Shown here: positions 43,809 through 56,004 of the stretch, in pieces
How the letters are laid out: every line of letters begins with the position of its first letter
Numbering within the stretch: position 1 is the stretch's first letter
Assembly: GCF_013373865.1 (NCBI RefSeq)
Contig: NC_050475.1
Location: forward strand, 13,675,821 to 13,739,820
DNA from: Monomorium pharaonis
Lineage: Eukaryota; Arthropoda; Insecta; Hymenoptera; Formicidae
Direction: 5' to 3'
DNA length: 64,000 nucleotides
Notes under the pieces: model-generated
What the model was told of the DNA's origin: nothing
The model's database searches: none
Seen by the model: the letters and a program-made list of their open reading frames with translations, nothing else
Translations under genes and position numbers: made by a program

Positions 43809-44774
43809 ACCCCTATTAAGTTAGACCGACCACCAGCAATAAAAAAAATTTTACCCATAAAAAAATTAGTGTTAATTAGGTGCTAATTTGATGCTTTATT
43901 TAAAAATTTGGTGCTTATACGGTTTGACAGAAAATTCGATTTATAATGGGGAGAGAGCTGGTTTAAAATTAACCTAGCCTCCCCCCCAACCATATAAAAA
44001 AAATCAATACGTGATTAGTGGTTGCGTGATACGCAACGCGAAAAAAATCAAATCTATCAAAATTAAGTGCTAATTAGGTGTTCTTAAAAGCTACAGAAAA
44101 CATTTCAATAAAGTAAACAGTTTGTCCGAAATTAATTAACAAACATACTAACATAACTATTACGCTAAAGTACAATAAATCGAACGGGCTCCTAATTCGT
44201 CGTTTAGAAATCTCGAAATAACACTAAATAAGAAATATTTACATACTATTAACAATAGAGCACCTAATTTTTTAATAGCAGTTTACTCTTGTTAATCGGT
44301 AGCGCGATGAGCTATCAAGAGTAAACGCTATTAAAAAATTAGGTGCTCGCTTGTTATTGATATAAAAATGTTTCTTATTTAGCGTTATTTTGAGATATGT
44401 AAACGGCTTAGGTGCTCGTTCAGTTCAGCCACATTGTACTTTAACGTGATAGTTATATATGTTTGTTAGTTAATTTCGGACAAACTGTTTACTTATTGAA
44501 ATATTTTCTGTAGCTTTTAAAAGCACCTAATTAGCATTTAATTCTGTACATTAGATTTTTTTCGCGTTGCATGTATTGATTTTTTTTTACATGGGAGGGC
44601 AACATCTAGCTTAATATATTAAACTAGTCCCTTCCCCACTATAAATCGAATTTTCTGCTAAACTGTACGGGAACCAAATTTTTTAATAAAGCACCTAATT
44701 AGTATCTAATTAGCACTAAATTTTTTTATGGGTGAAATATGTTTATAGCTGGTGGGGTCCAACTTAATAGGGGT
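43809..44774. mobile_element. 966-bp near-complete palindrome with 9-bp duplication (MULE-like)
   Basis: The ends ACCCCTATTAAGTT and, inverted, the same are flanked by exact 9-bp direct repeats ATTTTTGGA (43800-43808 and 44775-44783). The arms of ~480 bp pair along almost their whole length around a centre near 44290-44320, with recurrent 'aattaggtgct'. Long arms and a 9-bp duplication are characteristic of Mutator-like elements. No coding sequence; an RNA would form a very long hairpin. It lies in host intron 3. Confidence 0.9.
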
Positions 44775-45076
44775 ATTTTTGGATATATTTCAAATAATGT
44801 AATAGATAAACATGACGTGTTAAAGATTTTTTGCATAGCTTGTATTGAAGATGAAACATTGTACTTCTACATAATAGTAATAAAAATAATGTTGCATAAT
44901 TCTATTATATAAGTTGTGATAGAATTTCCCTTACACTTCAAGCATTTAAACTTAAGCGCTTAACTCTTTCAGGAACAAATTTTGATAACAGTTAATGTTT
45001 ACAAGTGACAATATTTATGGTCAATTCTCTGCGTGTATAATAGCAAATGCATATCTCGTTAGACGGTCCAATTTGT

Positions 45077-45744
45077 CACAGTTGGTAAAGTTACTTTTTA
45101 AGAGTAACTCGTTACCGTTACCGTTACTCTTGATAAAAAGTAACGCGTTATCGTTACTTTAAAAATAACGAAAAAGCGTTACTTTTCGTTACTTTTTTTT
45201 TAATAATAAGACAGATTTATAAAATAGGATACTAAGACGTACAGAATATAAAATTGGAAGATATTTATCTTTAAATACTTTTATATATTTTCAATACATA
45301 TCTAATATTACATATTACATTTTTTAAATACTTTGTACACTTTAAACGTTTATTTCATATACCTATTATCCAGATAGCACAAAGAATCCAAAATAATTCT
45401 TTTAGTAATTTTTTTTATGTCACCAATTATGAATTCTTTTTTAGATGCAAAAAGAAATCTTTTTCTAAGATGAATTTTTTTTTAGATGCAAAAAATTTTT
45501 TTCTCTTCTGTTCTCTAGTCTTCTTGCTTTTTACCAGACGGCAAGTATTTCCACGTTTATGTACCGGCCATATATTTAAAAGTAACGATAAAAGTAACTG
45601 CGTTTCGTTACTCGTTACAAGAGAAAATATAACGTCGTTACTAAAAAAGAAAAGTAACGGCGTTACCAAATCGTTACAGAAAAAAAAGTAACGATAACGG
45701 TAACGGTAACGATGTTACAAGTAACGCGTTACTTCCCAACCCTG
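45077..45744. mobile_element. Word-array element built of GTAACG, hAT-like ends
   Basis: The right end read inward is CAGGGTTGGGAAGTAACGCG; the left end is CACAGTTGGTAAAGTTAC. Both flanks are dense in 'gtaacg'/'cgttac' (45090-45215 and 45575-45735) around an AT-rich centre. Possible imperfect 8-bp duplication (CAATTTGT / AATTTTGT). The 'CAGGGTTGGG.AGTAAC' start is one I associate with hAT-type elements. Confidence 0.68.
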
Positions 45745-46433
45745 AATTTTGTTAAGCATTTGGCGATAAATCGGGCGAACTTGACTATTTTTATAAATTA
45801 ATAACTTAACTATTGCAAAAAGTGCAAAATGGTAGAATTTCCTTTTCAGTTTAATCCATCTTATCTCTATACAAATGCTATATAAAAAATTTTTAAACTC
45901 TATATATATCCAATTACGTCTCTTTTATTATGGTATTTAGGACTCTAGCACTATAGTATGTTGAGATGTAGATAATATTGTTATGTTTTAAGACCACATA
46001 AGGAATTTGCATTAAAAAATATTACATTTTTGTTTATAATTTAAACATAATTATTATAATTATTATAAATTTATTTATAACAAAATTTTTAATTTTAATT
46101 TTAATAAATAAGTATTAAAAATTAAATTAAAATTTTATAATATTTGAATTTGTGCTATAAGAAAATGATTCTGATTGGTTAATAATTAAAATGATGTGGT
46201 ATACGTCAGATTGTAAAATTTCAACATCTGTTTAGCATTGCGGCTGCCCTTAAATTTATTAACATTGTATATGTGGTGTTTTAATTGTTACATTTTTACA
46301 TAAAGATACAAAACACATTTTGTACGTATTTTCTTTTCTCATTTTTAAGGTAAACGATTTTAATGAATAAAAATGAGTTACGTATTCCACTGTTACCGCA
46401 AACGTCTATATTAAATTAGACTCTTTATACATA
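45745..46433. other. Intron sequence, nothing recognised
   Basis: AT-rich DNA of host intron 3, without ORFs of note or clear repeats. Confidence 0.4.
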
Positions 46434-46435
46434 TA

Positions 46436-47468
46436 CCCAGCTAGCAAAATGACGCAAACTTTGCGCGAAGTTTACCGCAAACTCGAGCAAACCTTTGCAA
46501 CAAAATTACGACAAGGTGTGTCCGCATTAAGCTTAGCTTTTGCTGGCAAGGCTTGTTGTAAATAGTATGACACATATTTTATGCAAATAACAGGGTAAAA
46601 TTTGCTAGTAAAGCATAACAACAAATTTGCAGCAAGAACAAGGCAAACCTTGCTGTACACAATATGATAACAAATTTGTGGCAAGAATAGAGCAAACCTT
46701 GCTGTACATAGCATGATAGCAAATTTGTAGCAAAAACAAGGCAAATCTTGCTATGCACAATATAATAGCAAATTTGTGGCAAGAACAGAACAAATATCGT
46801 CGAAATTTAGATCAACAAAAATAAAATATTAGACTGATTAGTCCAACATCAAATGTGAATGGTGCAATCGTACTTGGTTCTCTGTTCTCGATGAGCCCCT
46901 TTTATTAATCCAGTAGGTAAATCTTTTTCACAAGAAATGCGCCATCTCGAGATAGATAGTAAAGTCAGAAATAAAGTTTAAAACCCGATAATGCAACCCT
47001 ATTATTTGCATAAAATGTGCGTCATACTATTTGCGACAAGCCTTGCCAACAAAAACTAAGCTGTTTACGGACACACCTTGTCGCAATTTTGTTGCAAAAG
47101 TATGCTCGGCAAGTTTTATTTTGTTTTTGCTATCAATTTGCCGTTATTCTGTGCTTAACAAGATTTCCTGTTTCTGCCATAAATTTATTGTCATGTCGTG
47201 TAGCAAGGTTTGCTCTGTTATTTGCTTAAATTTTGCATTTTATCGTGTCGAAACAAATCTTGTAATTTCTATACGTAATATTTATGTACAAGTCTTTCTC
47301 TGTTATTTGCAGCATCGTGTGATGAAAACTTTTGCCGTAAATTTGCTCGAAACTTTTAGAAAACAAAGCAACAGACAATTACTTGTCATAAAATTGTTGT
47401 CAAAATTGAAACAATCCTTGCTGTAAAGCTTTCACGATATGTGATTTTAAGAGGCCTGGCTAGCTGGG
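46436..47468. mobile_element. Foldback word-array element, CCCAGCTAGCAAA ends
   Basis: Starts CCCAGCTAGCAAAATGACGC and ends GGCTAGCTGGG, flanked by TA. The left half contains a ~49-bp unit ('gcaaatttgtggcaagaaca', 'gcaaaccttgctgtaca') repeated about 3.5 times at 46606-46795, and the right half contains related sequence inverted (47010-47420). The TTTGC/GCAAA word pervades both. ORFs rich in Cys and Leu on both strands are repeat artefacts. Confidence 0.75.
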
Positions 47469-47602
47469 TAGTTCCTAGATTAAATCTACTTGAAATTTAT
47501 ATACTTAACCTCGCATGTAATAAAACTCCATCGGAAAAAATATGTAAAGTTTGGTTTAAACGCTTTTAAAGCAATGATTTTGATGTGAGAGATAAAGAAC
47601 GT

Positions 47603-48689
47603 CCTAGGTAGCAAGCTTACGTCATTTTGACGTCCCAAAATGGTCATTTACTGACTATTCTTGACGTCACGAAATGACGCCCTTATGACGTTAAAATGAC
47701 GATCGAATGTCACAAATTCCTGACGTCACGAAATGTACCGTATTTTGACGTCATGGAATGACGTGAACAATATGTTGTCAAAAAGATCTCTAAAAGATAT
47801 CCTGTTTCTCAAAATGATAACATAAAGAGACTTCTAAAAGATAACATATAATGTCAGAATGTTAACCAATGCGTCGTTTTTTGAGAACAGAAAGATATCA
47901 TGAAACTAAATCTAAAAACTTTCTTAAATCGGATATCTTTAAACTACAACTAGAGATAAAAAAATAAAAAAAAATTTTCATTTTTTAAAAATTATTTTTG
48001 TCAACAAATTTTTATTAATTAATTAAATTTAAATTATATTATTTTATTTTATTTTTACTTGCCGCTGGTAGGTTTTGAACCCGGGACCTTTTAGGATTAC
48101 GAACCTTGTACTCTATCTGCTACGCTAGTTTGAATCATCAATATGGGTACTTGTTATTATCTACATGTACTCATATGTTATAAACTGATGCAATTATATT
48201 ATTTTTTATAAAAGCAATTAAATTTTGCAAAACATATTACAAATAAATAGCATTAACTTATTTACTTATTAATTTCATTGTTAAATTTAACTTTTTCCAT
48301 AACCTTAATAATTTGATGGAAATTGCAATCTATTTAGCACTAATACTTTGAAACGTTCAAATGGTTAATTTAACCATTTTGACATCATTTCCAAGATATC
48401 TAAATGTTTTCTTAAAAAAGTTCTCTTAAAGTTGAATATAATATGCTTATATAATATGCTTATGCCTTACGCCTTAAATCTCATTGCATAGACACCGCTT
48501 TAGACCGTGTCCCGATTTTGGATGCGTGCTGTCTGGGAAAATAATTGTCAGATCATGACTGAAATATGACTTCGAAATGACGTCATCATGACGTCAATTT
48601 TAGGTCATGTAAAAAAATGATCATTTTGACGACATATGACCAGATATGACCATTTTGGAACGTCAAAATGACGTGAGCTTGCTACCTGG
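47603..48689. mobile_element. Word-array element built of TGACGTCA, CCWGGTAGCAAGC ends
   Basis: Terminal inverted repeats of about 45 bp (left CCTAGGTAGCAAGCTTACGT, right inverted CCAGGTAGCAAGCTCACGT, then 'cattttgacgt'). Flanks are dense in 'tgacgtca', 'aaaatgac' and 'ggtcat'. The centre carries a tRNA-like segment. The inverted 'cccagacagcacgc' at ~48526-48539 may mark a nested relative. No clear target duplication. Confidence 0.72.
48061..48138 (-). other. tRNA-derived sequence with A and B box
   Basis: On the minus strand: 'TAGCGTAGCAGATAGAGTA' (A-box-like), then 'AAGGTTCGTAATCCT' (anticodon-arm-like), then 'GGTCCCGGGTTCAAAACC' (B box and T arm). The 7-bp acceptor stem does not pair, so it is a tRNA pseudogene or the head of a tRNA-derived SINE, not a functional tRNA. 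It is inside the TGACGTCA element. Confidence 0.65.
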
Positions 48690-49023
48690 CTAGACAGTTG
48701 AAAAAATTTGAAGATTGAGCTGCAAGAATTACTTAATGAGAATCTAGCTCAAACGCTTTTAGAATTGTCGTTAAATGTTACTCCAATGGCCGTCTCAAAA
48801 CGCATGTCATGGGAAAAATTTATAAAGGTAAAGATATGGCTAGAGAGGAAAAAGTAGAAAATGGAGGAAATTACTTTGATTAATTTCCTTTCATTTATCT
48901 TCCCTTCAAAACAAATCAATTTTGGAAACAAAAAAACGATAGTAATTAAATTTATCACTTAATATATAAATATATATTATTACATATATAAATATATATT
49001 ATATACGAAATATATCCATATAT

Positions 49024-49224
49024 ATGTTTATACTAATTTCTTTTATAAACGTCTACACGATTTTGATTGGTCGAAGATTGACATACTGCATATTGAGAAA
49101 CACAAGGAAGAGAGAGATCGCTGAAATGTATTTCATCAAAAAACATAATAAGACGATCAACTTGAAACGCGATACGGAAAATTTAAATCCGATATACGAC
49201 AAAGTGATCAAACAAGCAAGATAA
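49024..49224 (+). pseudogene. Penelope-like endonuclease C-terminal fragment
   Basis: The last ~45 codons ('EIAEMYFIKKHNKTINLKRD', 'NLNPIYDKVI') align with the end of the GIY-YIG protein at 36882-37253 ('KRLISKMIHIKKQNNGLNLQ', 'LLNTIYGDLI'). Upstream sequence is not related. A separate, more strongly truncated copy. Confidence 0.78.
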
Positions 49225-49884
49225 CTATTTTGAAATGTTTTCGTTCGTTGCCATTTTTTGGTGTGACATTGCGATGTTTCAATCAGCCATTAATTTGACA
49301 CAGCTCTTCGTTCGAGATGCTTTTTAGAGCTTATCTATTTATGCCAGTATTTTTTTGCTTTGTGACTAATTGTATTTTAATTTATTACACATCTACGGAC
49401 TTGGTGAAAAGACGTAGAGAGCTTAAATCCACGTTTTTAATTTCTTTGACCAACCATGTAAGCATATAGGACTTTTACATTTATTTTCATTTATTTATTC
49501 ATTTGTATATTGATCTATTTATTTATTTTTATATCTTTCTATTATTCATTTGTATTCTATTGACTATGTAATTATCCTCCTTCTAACGTTTACATTTATT
49601 TTTTATCTATTTATTCATTTTAATATTTACTTATTTATTTATTGTTCATATTATTGACTCAGCAACCATCTGTATACTTACATACATTCAAAATTGATTT
49701 CCGTTCTCTATTTTTTATTATACGTCATTTACAGCATTTTAATGGTTTGGTAAGCGCGTAGAATGAATGCGTGGTCGAGGAACAAGACGTTTAATATAAT
49801 GTAATTATAGGTAAAAGATTATTTTGTTAACATAATTGATTCTATCTCACCACGTTAAATCACTTTTTTATCTATACAGATTTA

Positions 49885-49917
49885 CTTGAAAAAGGCCCAA
49901 TCTCGGGCCGAAACGTA
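49885..49917 (+). ncRNA. Second hammerhead-like Penelope motif (degenerate)
   Basis: 'CTTGAAAAA', stem GGCCC..GGGCC with loop 'aatct', then 'GAAACGTA'. Same layout as 38122-38154, but two core bases of CUGANGA are changed. It marks the 3' pLTR of the element whose protein remnant ends at 49224. Confidence 0.6.
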
Positions 49918-50604
49918 GTACAACTTTGCTTGTTATGTACGATTGCCAGTGTTGGTCGAATTTAACAAATAAATTTGTCTTTTTTTAAAAAATTACTGGC
50001 GACTTGGAAATTGGTTACTCGAGTGAAAAAATTATCTATGTCTAATCACATATATTTATGATTCAAAGAATATATATGAAATACATGTGTAATTTTTTCT
50101 CATTTCTACATTACTTAACTTTTTGTAAAAGAAACATTGCGCAAATTATCTTTTTAATTAGTTTTTGTTCTTTTAGTAAGATTATTACTTTTTTAATCCT
50201 AAACAAAAATTTTAAAAAAGGAAGAAACTAATATAAAGAAACTAGTACATTGTATATGGACATGTTTCGTGTATATACAATTTATATATGTTCTTATAAA
50301 AAATTTTTTACCGTTTGTCATATATAATAGCTGCTATGAATTGTAAGCACACGACATATTCCAATCAATTTTTATGTTATGTACAAATTGTACATTATAC
50401 ATATATCGAACCGTCTAGATGAATATAAAGGTTAGTAGTTTAATATCTTATAAATGACTATCACTTCACAGGGGGTTCGGAAAAGCTGAGCCAGACTATA
50501 TTCAAAAATTTCAAATAATACAATATTTTATTACTTGTTTCTCGTTTCATTTGCGTCAAAAAATGACAAAAAGTTAAAAATATATATTGATCGCTTGACG
50601 CGTT

Positions 50605-51420
50605 GGGGTCCTCTGGATCCCAACAATAAATGCTTATAAATTGGACAGTTTTTATGCAATTAACGCCAAGATTTGCATGCAAAGGTTTTAAGGATCGCTA
50701 ATTTTAAATCGGATGTCGAAAATGCAAAATTCAAAATATCAGATCCAGAATAGCGGATTTAAAATATCCACGTATAAATGCAGAATCAAAATTTATAAAT
50801 TTTACACAAAAATATTCTTTTAAGGGTTTTTGGAGTTACTGATTACGAATTTGATGTCAAAAATGTAAAATTCAAAATGGTGGACCTAAAGTATTCATAT
50901 AAACGTAGAATCACAAAATGTAAAAATTTTATACAAAAACATTTTTCTAAGGGTTTTTAGAGTTGCTAATTACGAATTCTCTGACTAAATTTTAAAATCC
51001 GAAATGGCGCATTTAAAATAATCCACATTCTATCATTCAGAACTGCGGTAAAGACGCAGCGGGCCTGTGGTTCAATTTTCTTATTTTTTTAGTTTTTGTA
51101 ATTTTTTTTATTTTTATAGCGTTTTATAATTTTGTTTTATTGAAAAAATTTTTTTTTTAATTTTCACATTTGACAAGTAAATTTGTAATTAGCGATCCCT
51201 TAAATAAATGTTTTCATGTATAATTTTTACATTTAGTAATTTTACGTTAATATGGATACTTAAAATCCGTCATTTTTGATCCGCCATTTTGAATTTTATA
51301 TTTTCGATATCAGATTTGAAGTCAGCGATCCTTAAAACGCTTGTATGCAAATCTTGACGTTAAATGCATAAAAGCTGTTTTACAATTTATAGGTGTTTAT
51401 CGTGGTCCTCTGAGGACCCC
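50605..51420. mobile_element. Inverted-repeat element with internal ~150-bp tandem units
   Basis: Outer arms share 'ggggtcctc', 'gatttgcatgcaa', 'ttttaaggatcgct' and 'gaaaat.caaaattcaaaat' in inverted orientation (50605-50745 vs 51260-51420). The left half has about 2.5 tandem units ('gggttttt.gagtt.ctgattacgaatt..gatgtc.aaaatg'). No ORF, no clear duplication. Confidence 0.68.
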
Positions 51421-51429
51421 CCTCCCTCC

Positions 51430-52990
51430 CATTCCACTAACGACGTAACAAAATAGATCTCCATCAAGTGAGGAATATATAAATTATAAATTATAAAGCG
51501 CAATATTTTTTTAAATCGTGTAAATTTCTTATGCAAAATCCGACTCTTTAGTCACTTTTACAAATTCATAAGACATAAGCGCCTCCTCCTCAAAAAAGAC
51601 TTATGGCAAAATATTGCTTTTACGAAACATAATATGCCTGAACACGATTATATCTCGCATCGAGAATAAAATAATATTAAGAAACAACAATATTATTTGT
51701 TATAATATATTTAAGAGCAAAATTACAAAATATGACTTTTTAAAAGCTTTTTGGTAACTAAGAAATAAACTAAAAGAATCTGATGACAAAATATTTCTTC
51801 TACAAGACACAATATATAGTACAATTATGTATCTGTACTGTGAATGGAGTGTAAACGAATTGACCATTCGCTCCTGTCGACTTTTAAGTATTCAATATTA
51901 TAATCATACATACACAGATAATATATATCAATCTTATTTTTCAATTTTTTAAAATATTAAAATAACTCCATTTTTCTCTATTAATACTACTACATTTTCA
52001 GTTAACTTTAAAGTCAATTTAAATACTTTTTAATTGCAAATATGCGATACACAGGATTTCGCAATTGAATAATAGACTTAAATATTTTTTGGATAATTTT
52101 GATTTAAAAAAATTAATATGCTTTGTTTGTATTCTTGAATAATTTTATGTTCCATTTCTAATAAAATTTAGAATATTAGATTTAGAATAATTTGAGAAAA
52201 AAAATTGTATGTAAAATAGGAAATAATTTTGAAGAATGGCAAAAAATATAAAAGATCTTAAGCTTAAGAGATTTCATAAAATTGAATAAATTATATTAAC
52301 CCATTTTCCGCCCATTTTTCAGACTTAAAAAAATTCTGTCAACAAGAATTATGATTGCAATATTGGGAAAACAGTTGGATTCACTTTTTATTATAGCTGC
52401 CATATTAATTTTTTCGGGAGTTGTGCGTTAAAACTAATGTCAGAAATGGAAAGAGCAACCTAGAAATGTATTTATGGAATTTTTTTCTCGTGAGGTCTAG
52501 CCAAGATACGCAAGTGTCCAAAAATGAACGGTTAGGCGGAAATGTGTTAACACGTTTCATGTCGTATAGATCAACGGTGACTTTTTGTTCAAATCAAAAG
52601 ATTTTGTTTATAATGAGAAACATGATCACAAAATACTTTTTATAAATTTTACACAAATACATCATTCTGAGATATGATTATGGCATATCATAAAGCAATT
52701 TTAATTCCGCATAAGCTTATCATCAGTAAAACTCATATGCTGCGATCAATTTTCAATTTCAATTTCAGTGGATCAAATACCATTTTTAATCTTTTTACTT
52801 TATAAAAATTATTGATTGTAGTCGAAAATCAATTGATTGATTGAAAAAGCTCTTATAAAATAACTGTTTTAAATACACAAGTACATATGTTAGTTTTCTT
52901 TTTTAACTTTATGGAAAATAATGTTTATACTTTATCATATAGTTAAACGTCATTATATATCACTTTGATTATGAAACGTTTAATATTAAA
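51430..52990. other. Intron sequence, nothing recognised
   Basis: AT-rich, host intron 3. Short ORFs lack domains and no repeat partner was found. Confidence 0.4.
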
Positions 52991-52996
52991 TAATTA

Positions 52997-54645
52997 CACT
53001 GGCGCAAAAAAACGGGACAAAAGTTTTGACCGAATTTTTAGGCAATCTTCAAAGTGATATAACTTTGCGAAAAATCATCCAAATTATATGAACTTTTTTT
53101 TTAATTAAAGGGTAAAGACTCTACTTTAAGAATCCCTGGGCGAAAGTTGTATTTCTTAAATGTAACCCTTTTATCGCATGAAAACCAAACTTTTTTTTTA
53201 ATTGAAAAAAGTAAAAATTTGTTATCATTTTTCACAAGTTTCTCGTTAAAATTTGGCTAATATTAATCAAGATTCTTAAAGTTCATTCTTTTCTAAGCAA
53301 TTTAAAAAAAATACATGTTGATACGATGTTTTTTGTTGATTGCACACGAGTTTGAAATTTGCACTGCATTTTAGGATATTTTAGCAAATGAATATGGTAT
53401 TTTTTTAATATCATGAATTTTGAGTATCAATATGATATTGCACATTGATTTTATTCGTGTTTAATACAATCATACTGCCGCGCCGTCATCAGAACGACCC
53501 AATGTGCATCACGTGGAGATTCATGGCCGGATTTTGCATATCATGTGGCTCTGAAATTTATCGGTGAAAATTTGCACTTACTGATCTGAATATAGCGAAT
53601 ATCTGACGCGCCAATTACACTGAAGTCAACAGAAAGTTCACCATTTTAGCAGCCTGCTCAGATCAGTATTTGCACTGCAAAGTTTTATGTAAATGTTATG
53701 AGTTCATGTGTATGTGCGGATGTATACGTATGTGTATGTAAGTGTAATTTTTGTTCAAATCTTATTCGTTGCTGTATAAGAAAAAAAATTGCTGATTTTT
53801 AGAAAGCCAGAAATTTATTAACAATTTTCTGTATTATCTGCTTTTATTTTAAAATTACTTAAGTCAAGTAATTTTAAAGTAAAGGCAAATAATACGAAAA
53901 ATTGTTGATAAATTTCTGATACTTAGAAAATTAATTACGACAACCAACGAGAAGGAAACGGCCACTATTAAACAAATACACATGGACATAGCCAGGTACA
54001 CAACATACACATTCATCTACACTCATAAACTCACACATAAATATACACATAAACATACACATAAACATACACATACACATACATAAAAAATAAAAATTCA
54101 AATTTCATTTAAAAATCGGCCCTTTTCAGGGCCAAATGACGCGCAAAATCTGATCGTCAACCTCCACGTGGTGCACATTGGGTCACTCTGATGACAACGG
54201 TACAATTAAGTTAAACATAAATAAAATCAATGTGCAATATCATATTGATACCGTTTCATGGTATCCAAAGAACACTGTATTTATTGGCTAAAATACTATA
54301 AAATGCAATGCAAATTTCAAACTTGTGCATAAAAAACAAACAACATCGTATCGACATTTTTTTTTAATTGCTTAGAAAAGAATGAGCTTTAAGAATCTGG
54401 ATTATAATTAGCAAGATTTTAACGAGAAACTTGTAAAAAATATTAACAATCTTTTACTTTTTTAAATAAAAAAACATATTTGGTTTTTATGTGATATAAA
54501 AAGCTCACACTTAACAAATCAAACTTTCGCCTAGGGATTCTTAAAGTAGAGTCTTTGCCCTTTAATTTAAAAAAAAGTTCATGTAATTTGGATAATTTTT
54601 CGCAAAGTTGCGTCATTTTGAATTTGCTTAAAAGTTTTAGTAAAT
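52997..54645. mobile_element. Non-autonomous 'CACTGRYGCAAA' element with ~550-bp inverted arms
   Basis: After TA (52995-52996) it begins CACTGGCGCAAAAAAACGGG. The left arm (to ~53575) and the inverted right arm (~54105-54645) match closely ('agactctactttaagaatccc', 'tgcaatatcatattgata', 'tcagggcc'). The centre has ACATA-type repeats. The terminal bases of the right arm are degraded. Related arms flank the pogo-type transposase at 16.2-24.1 kb. Confidence 0.8.
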
Positions 54646-54934
54646 GCTTGTACAAAAAATATTTTAATAAAATAATTTTATTTAATGTTAGTTTTTTTTA
54701 TTCATTTGATAAATAATAAAAATATTTTACCTTATTTAAGTAAAAACTATTGCGCGCATTTTGTACATTATCTTTTTCTTTATAATAATAATTTTTAGTT
54801 ACTATATAATACACTTCAATTAACAAATAATAATCATGTTGCGCAAGTTATCGTTGATCCATGCGGTGGGATGGACAAATCATATAAAATTGATTCAACC
54901 AACGCGTTAAATAAAAATTTTTATTAAATATCAC

Positions 54935-55537
54935 CTTTATTGGTGCAGGCCGTATTCTGGAGTTCGGGACTCTTATCACCACCGATAAGATAGGTGAAGA
55001 GCCGTACAGGCATGTGCGGCCAATTGTACCGCTTGATCACCTCCGTAGGCGGGCCGTCGGTGTCGGCGGTGATCAGCATAATAGCCTGATTGCATTGGCT
55101 ACCCTGGCTAGTGCGGTTATACTTATGGAGGATCTCGAAGGCGATGCTGAGCGCAGCTGAGATGTTGGCTGCGGTGTCTTCGTATCTCACGGTGCTCAAA
55201 GCTGCTTTCATCTCGTGGATGTTCTCAGGTGACGCCTGCACCAGACTGTCCTTGAAACATTGCACGATTTCCTCGGCAGTCTCGCCGTAGCGATACACAT
55301 TCACGTAATCATCCGGACCTAGAGTGTCCAGGATGACTTTCGTCGTGGCTATTGTTAGTCGTCGATTCCGATCGGACGTGTAAGTTGCGCTGTCTATCAG
55401 TATTGCCAGATCCTTTGGGCTATTTGCCGCTCCGACGAACCAATTCGACATCCTAAAATCGTACACGTCGCGAACGACCCGATGATGCGAAGACTTAGAC
55501 GCGTCGAATGTACTCTCCATCGGTGGCCATGATATTG
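54935..55537 (-). CDS. alpha2-delta exon 3 (VWA domain), altered MIDAS
   Basis: 603 bases: 2 + 200 codons + 1, joining upstream 'RRFP-A' and downstream 'ACTNKG'. It carries 'WFVGAANSPKDLAILID' and most of the VWA fold ('VILDTLGPDDYVNVYRY', 'ISAALSIAFEIL', 'AIMLITADTDG', 'RLFTYLIGG'). The metal site DxSxS normally seen after the first strand is DSATY here (55394-55380), so both Ser positions are changed (Ala, Tyr). The triple-Arg motif used by gabapentinoids in mammalian types 1/2 is also absent ('YDFRMSNWF'). Frame and splice sites are intact, so this looks like genuine divergence. Acceptor 'attacag', donor 'GTGATA'. Confidence 0.95.
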
Positions 55538-56004
55538 CTGTAATATACAATTCATAATCATATTATTACATGATGGTATGCGGTTTTTGCTTCAATTTAA
55601 AAGGGACTAGATCTAGACAAAACTTTTATTTGAGTAACTCATTTAAATTTTGGTAAATATTTATCCTTATGGACATCCCGTCAATGACCTTGACTTTAAC
55701 ATATGTTGTCAAAGGCCTATCCTTGAAAAGGATTTAGTTGTTGTTCATTGTCCATTAAAAAATTATTAACACGAAATATTTCAACAAAATTTTTATCATT
55801 TAGACCTTCTTCTACTTCGTTTTACACCGTAAGCACGGAGGAGGTATAAGATGAAACCGCTTCGCGTGGAAAGTCGAAAACTCATATGGAGTAGAATAAT
55901 TATAGACCTCGTCGCGAGCCATAAGCACCGAGAAATGGGGGTAAATCTCGCTTTGCATAAAAAATCGAAAACCCACGTAAAACATGAAACTTTTGTTAAA
56001 AATA

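Noticed and set aside
46472..47426. Cys/Leu-rich ORFs suggesting membrane proteins
   Set aside because: Frames follow the ~49-bp repeat and occur in multiple overlapping registers; no start or domain.
48061..48138. Functional tRNA gene
   Set aside because: Acceptor stem does not pair and the anticodon stem is poor.
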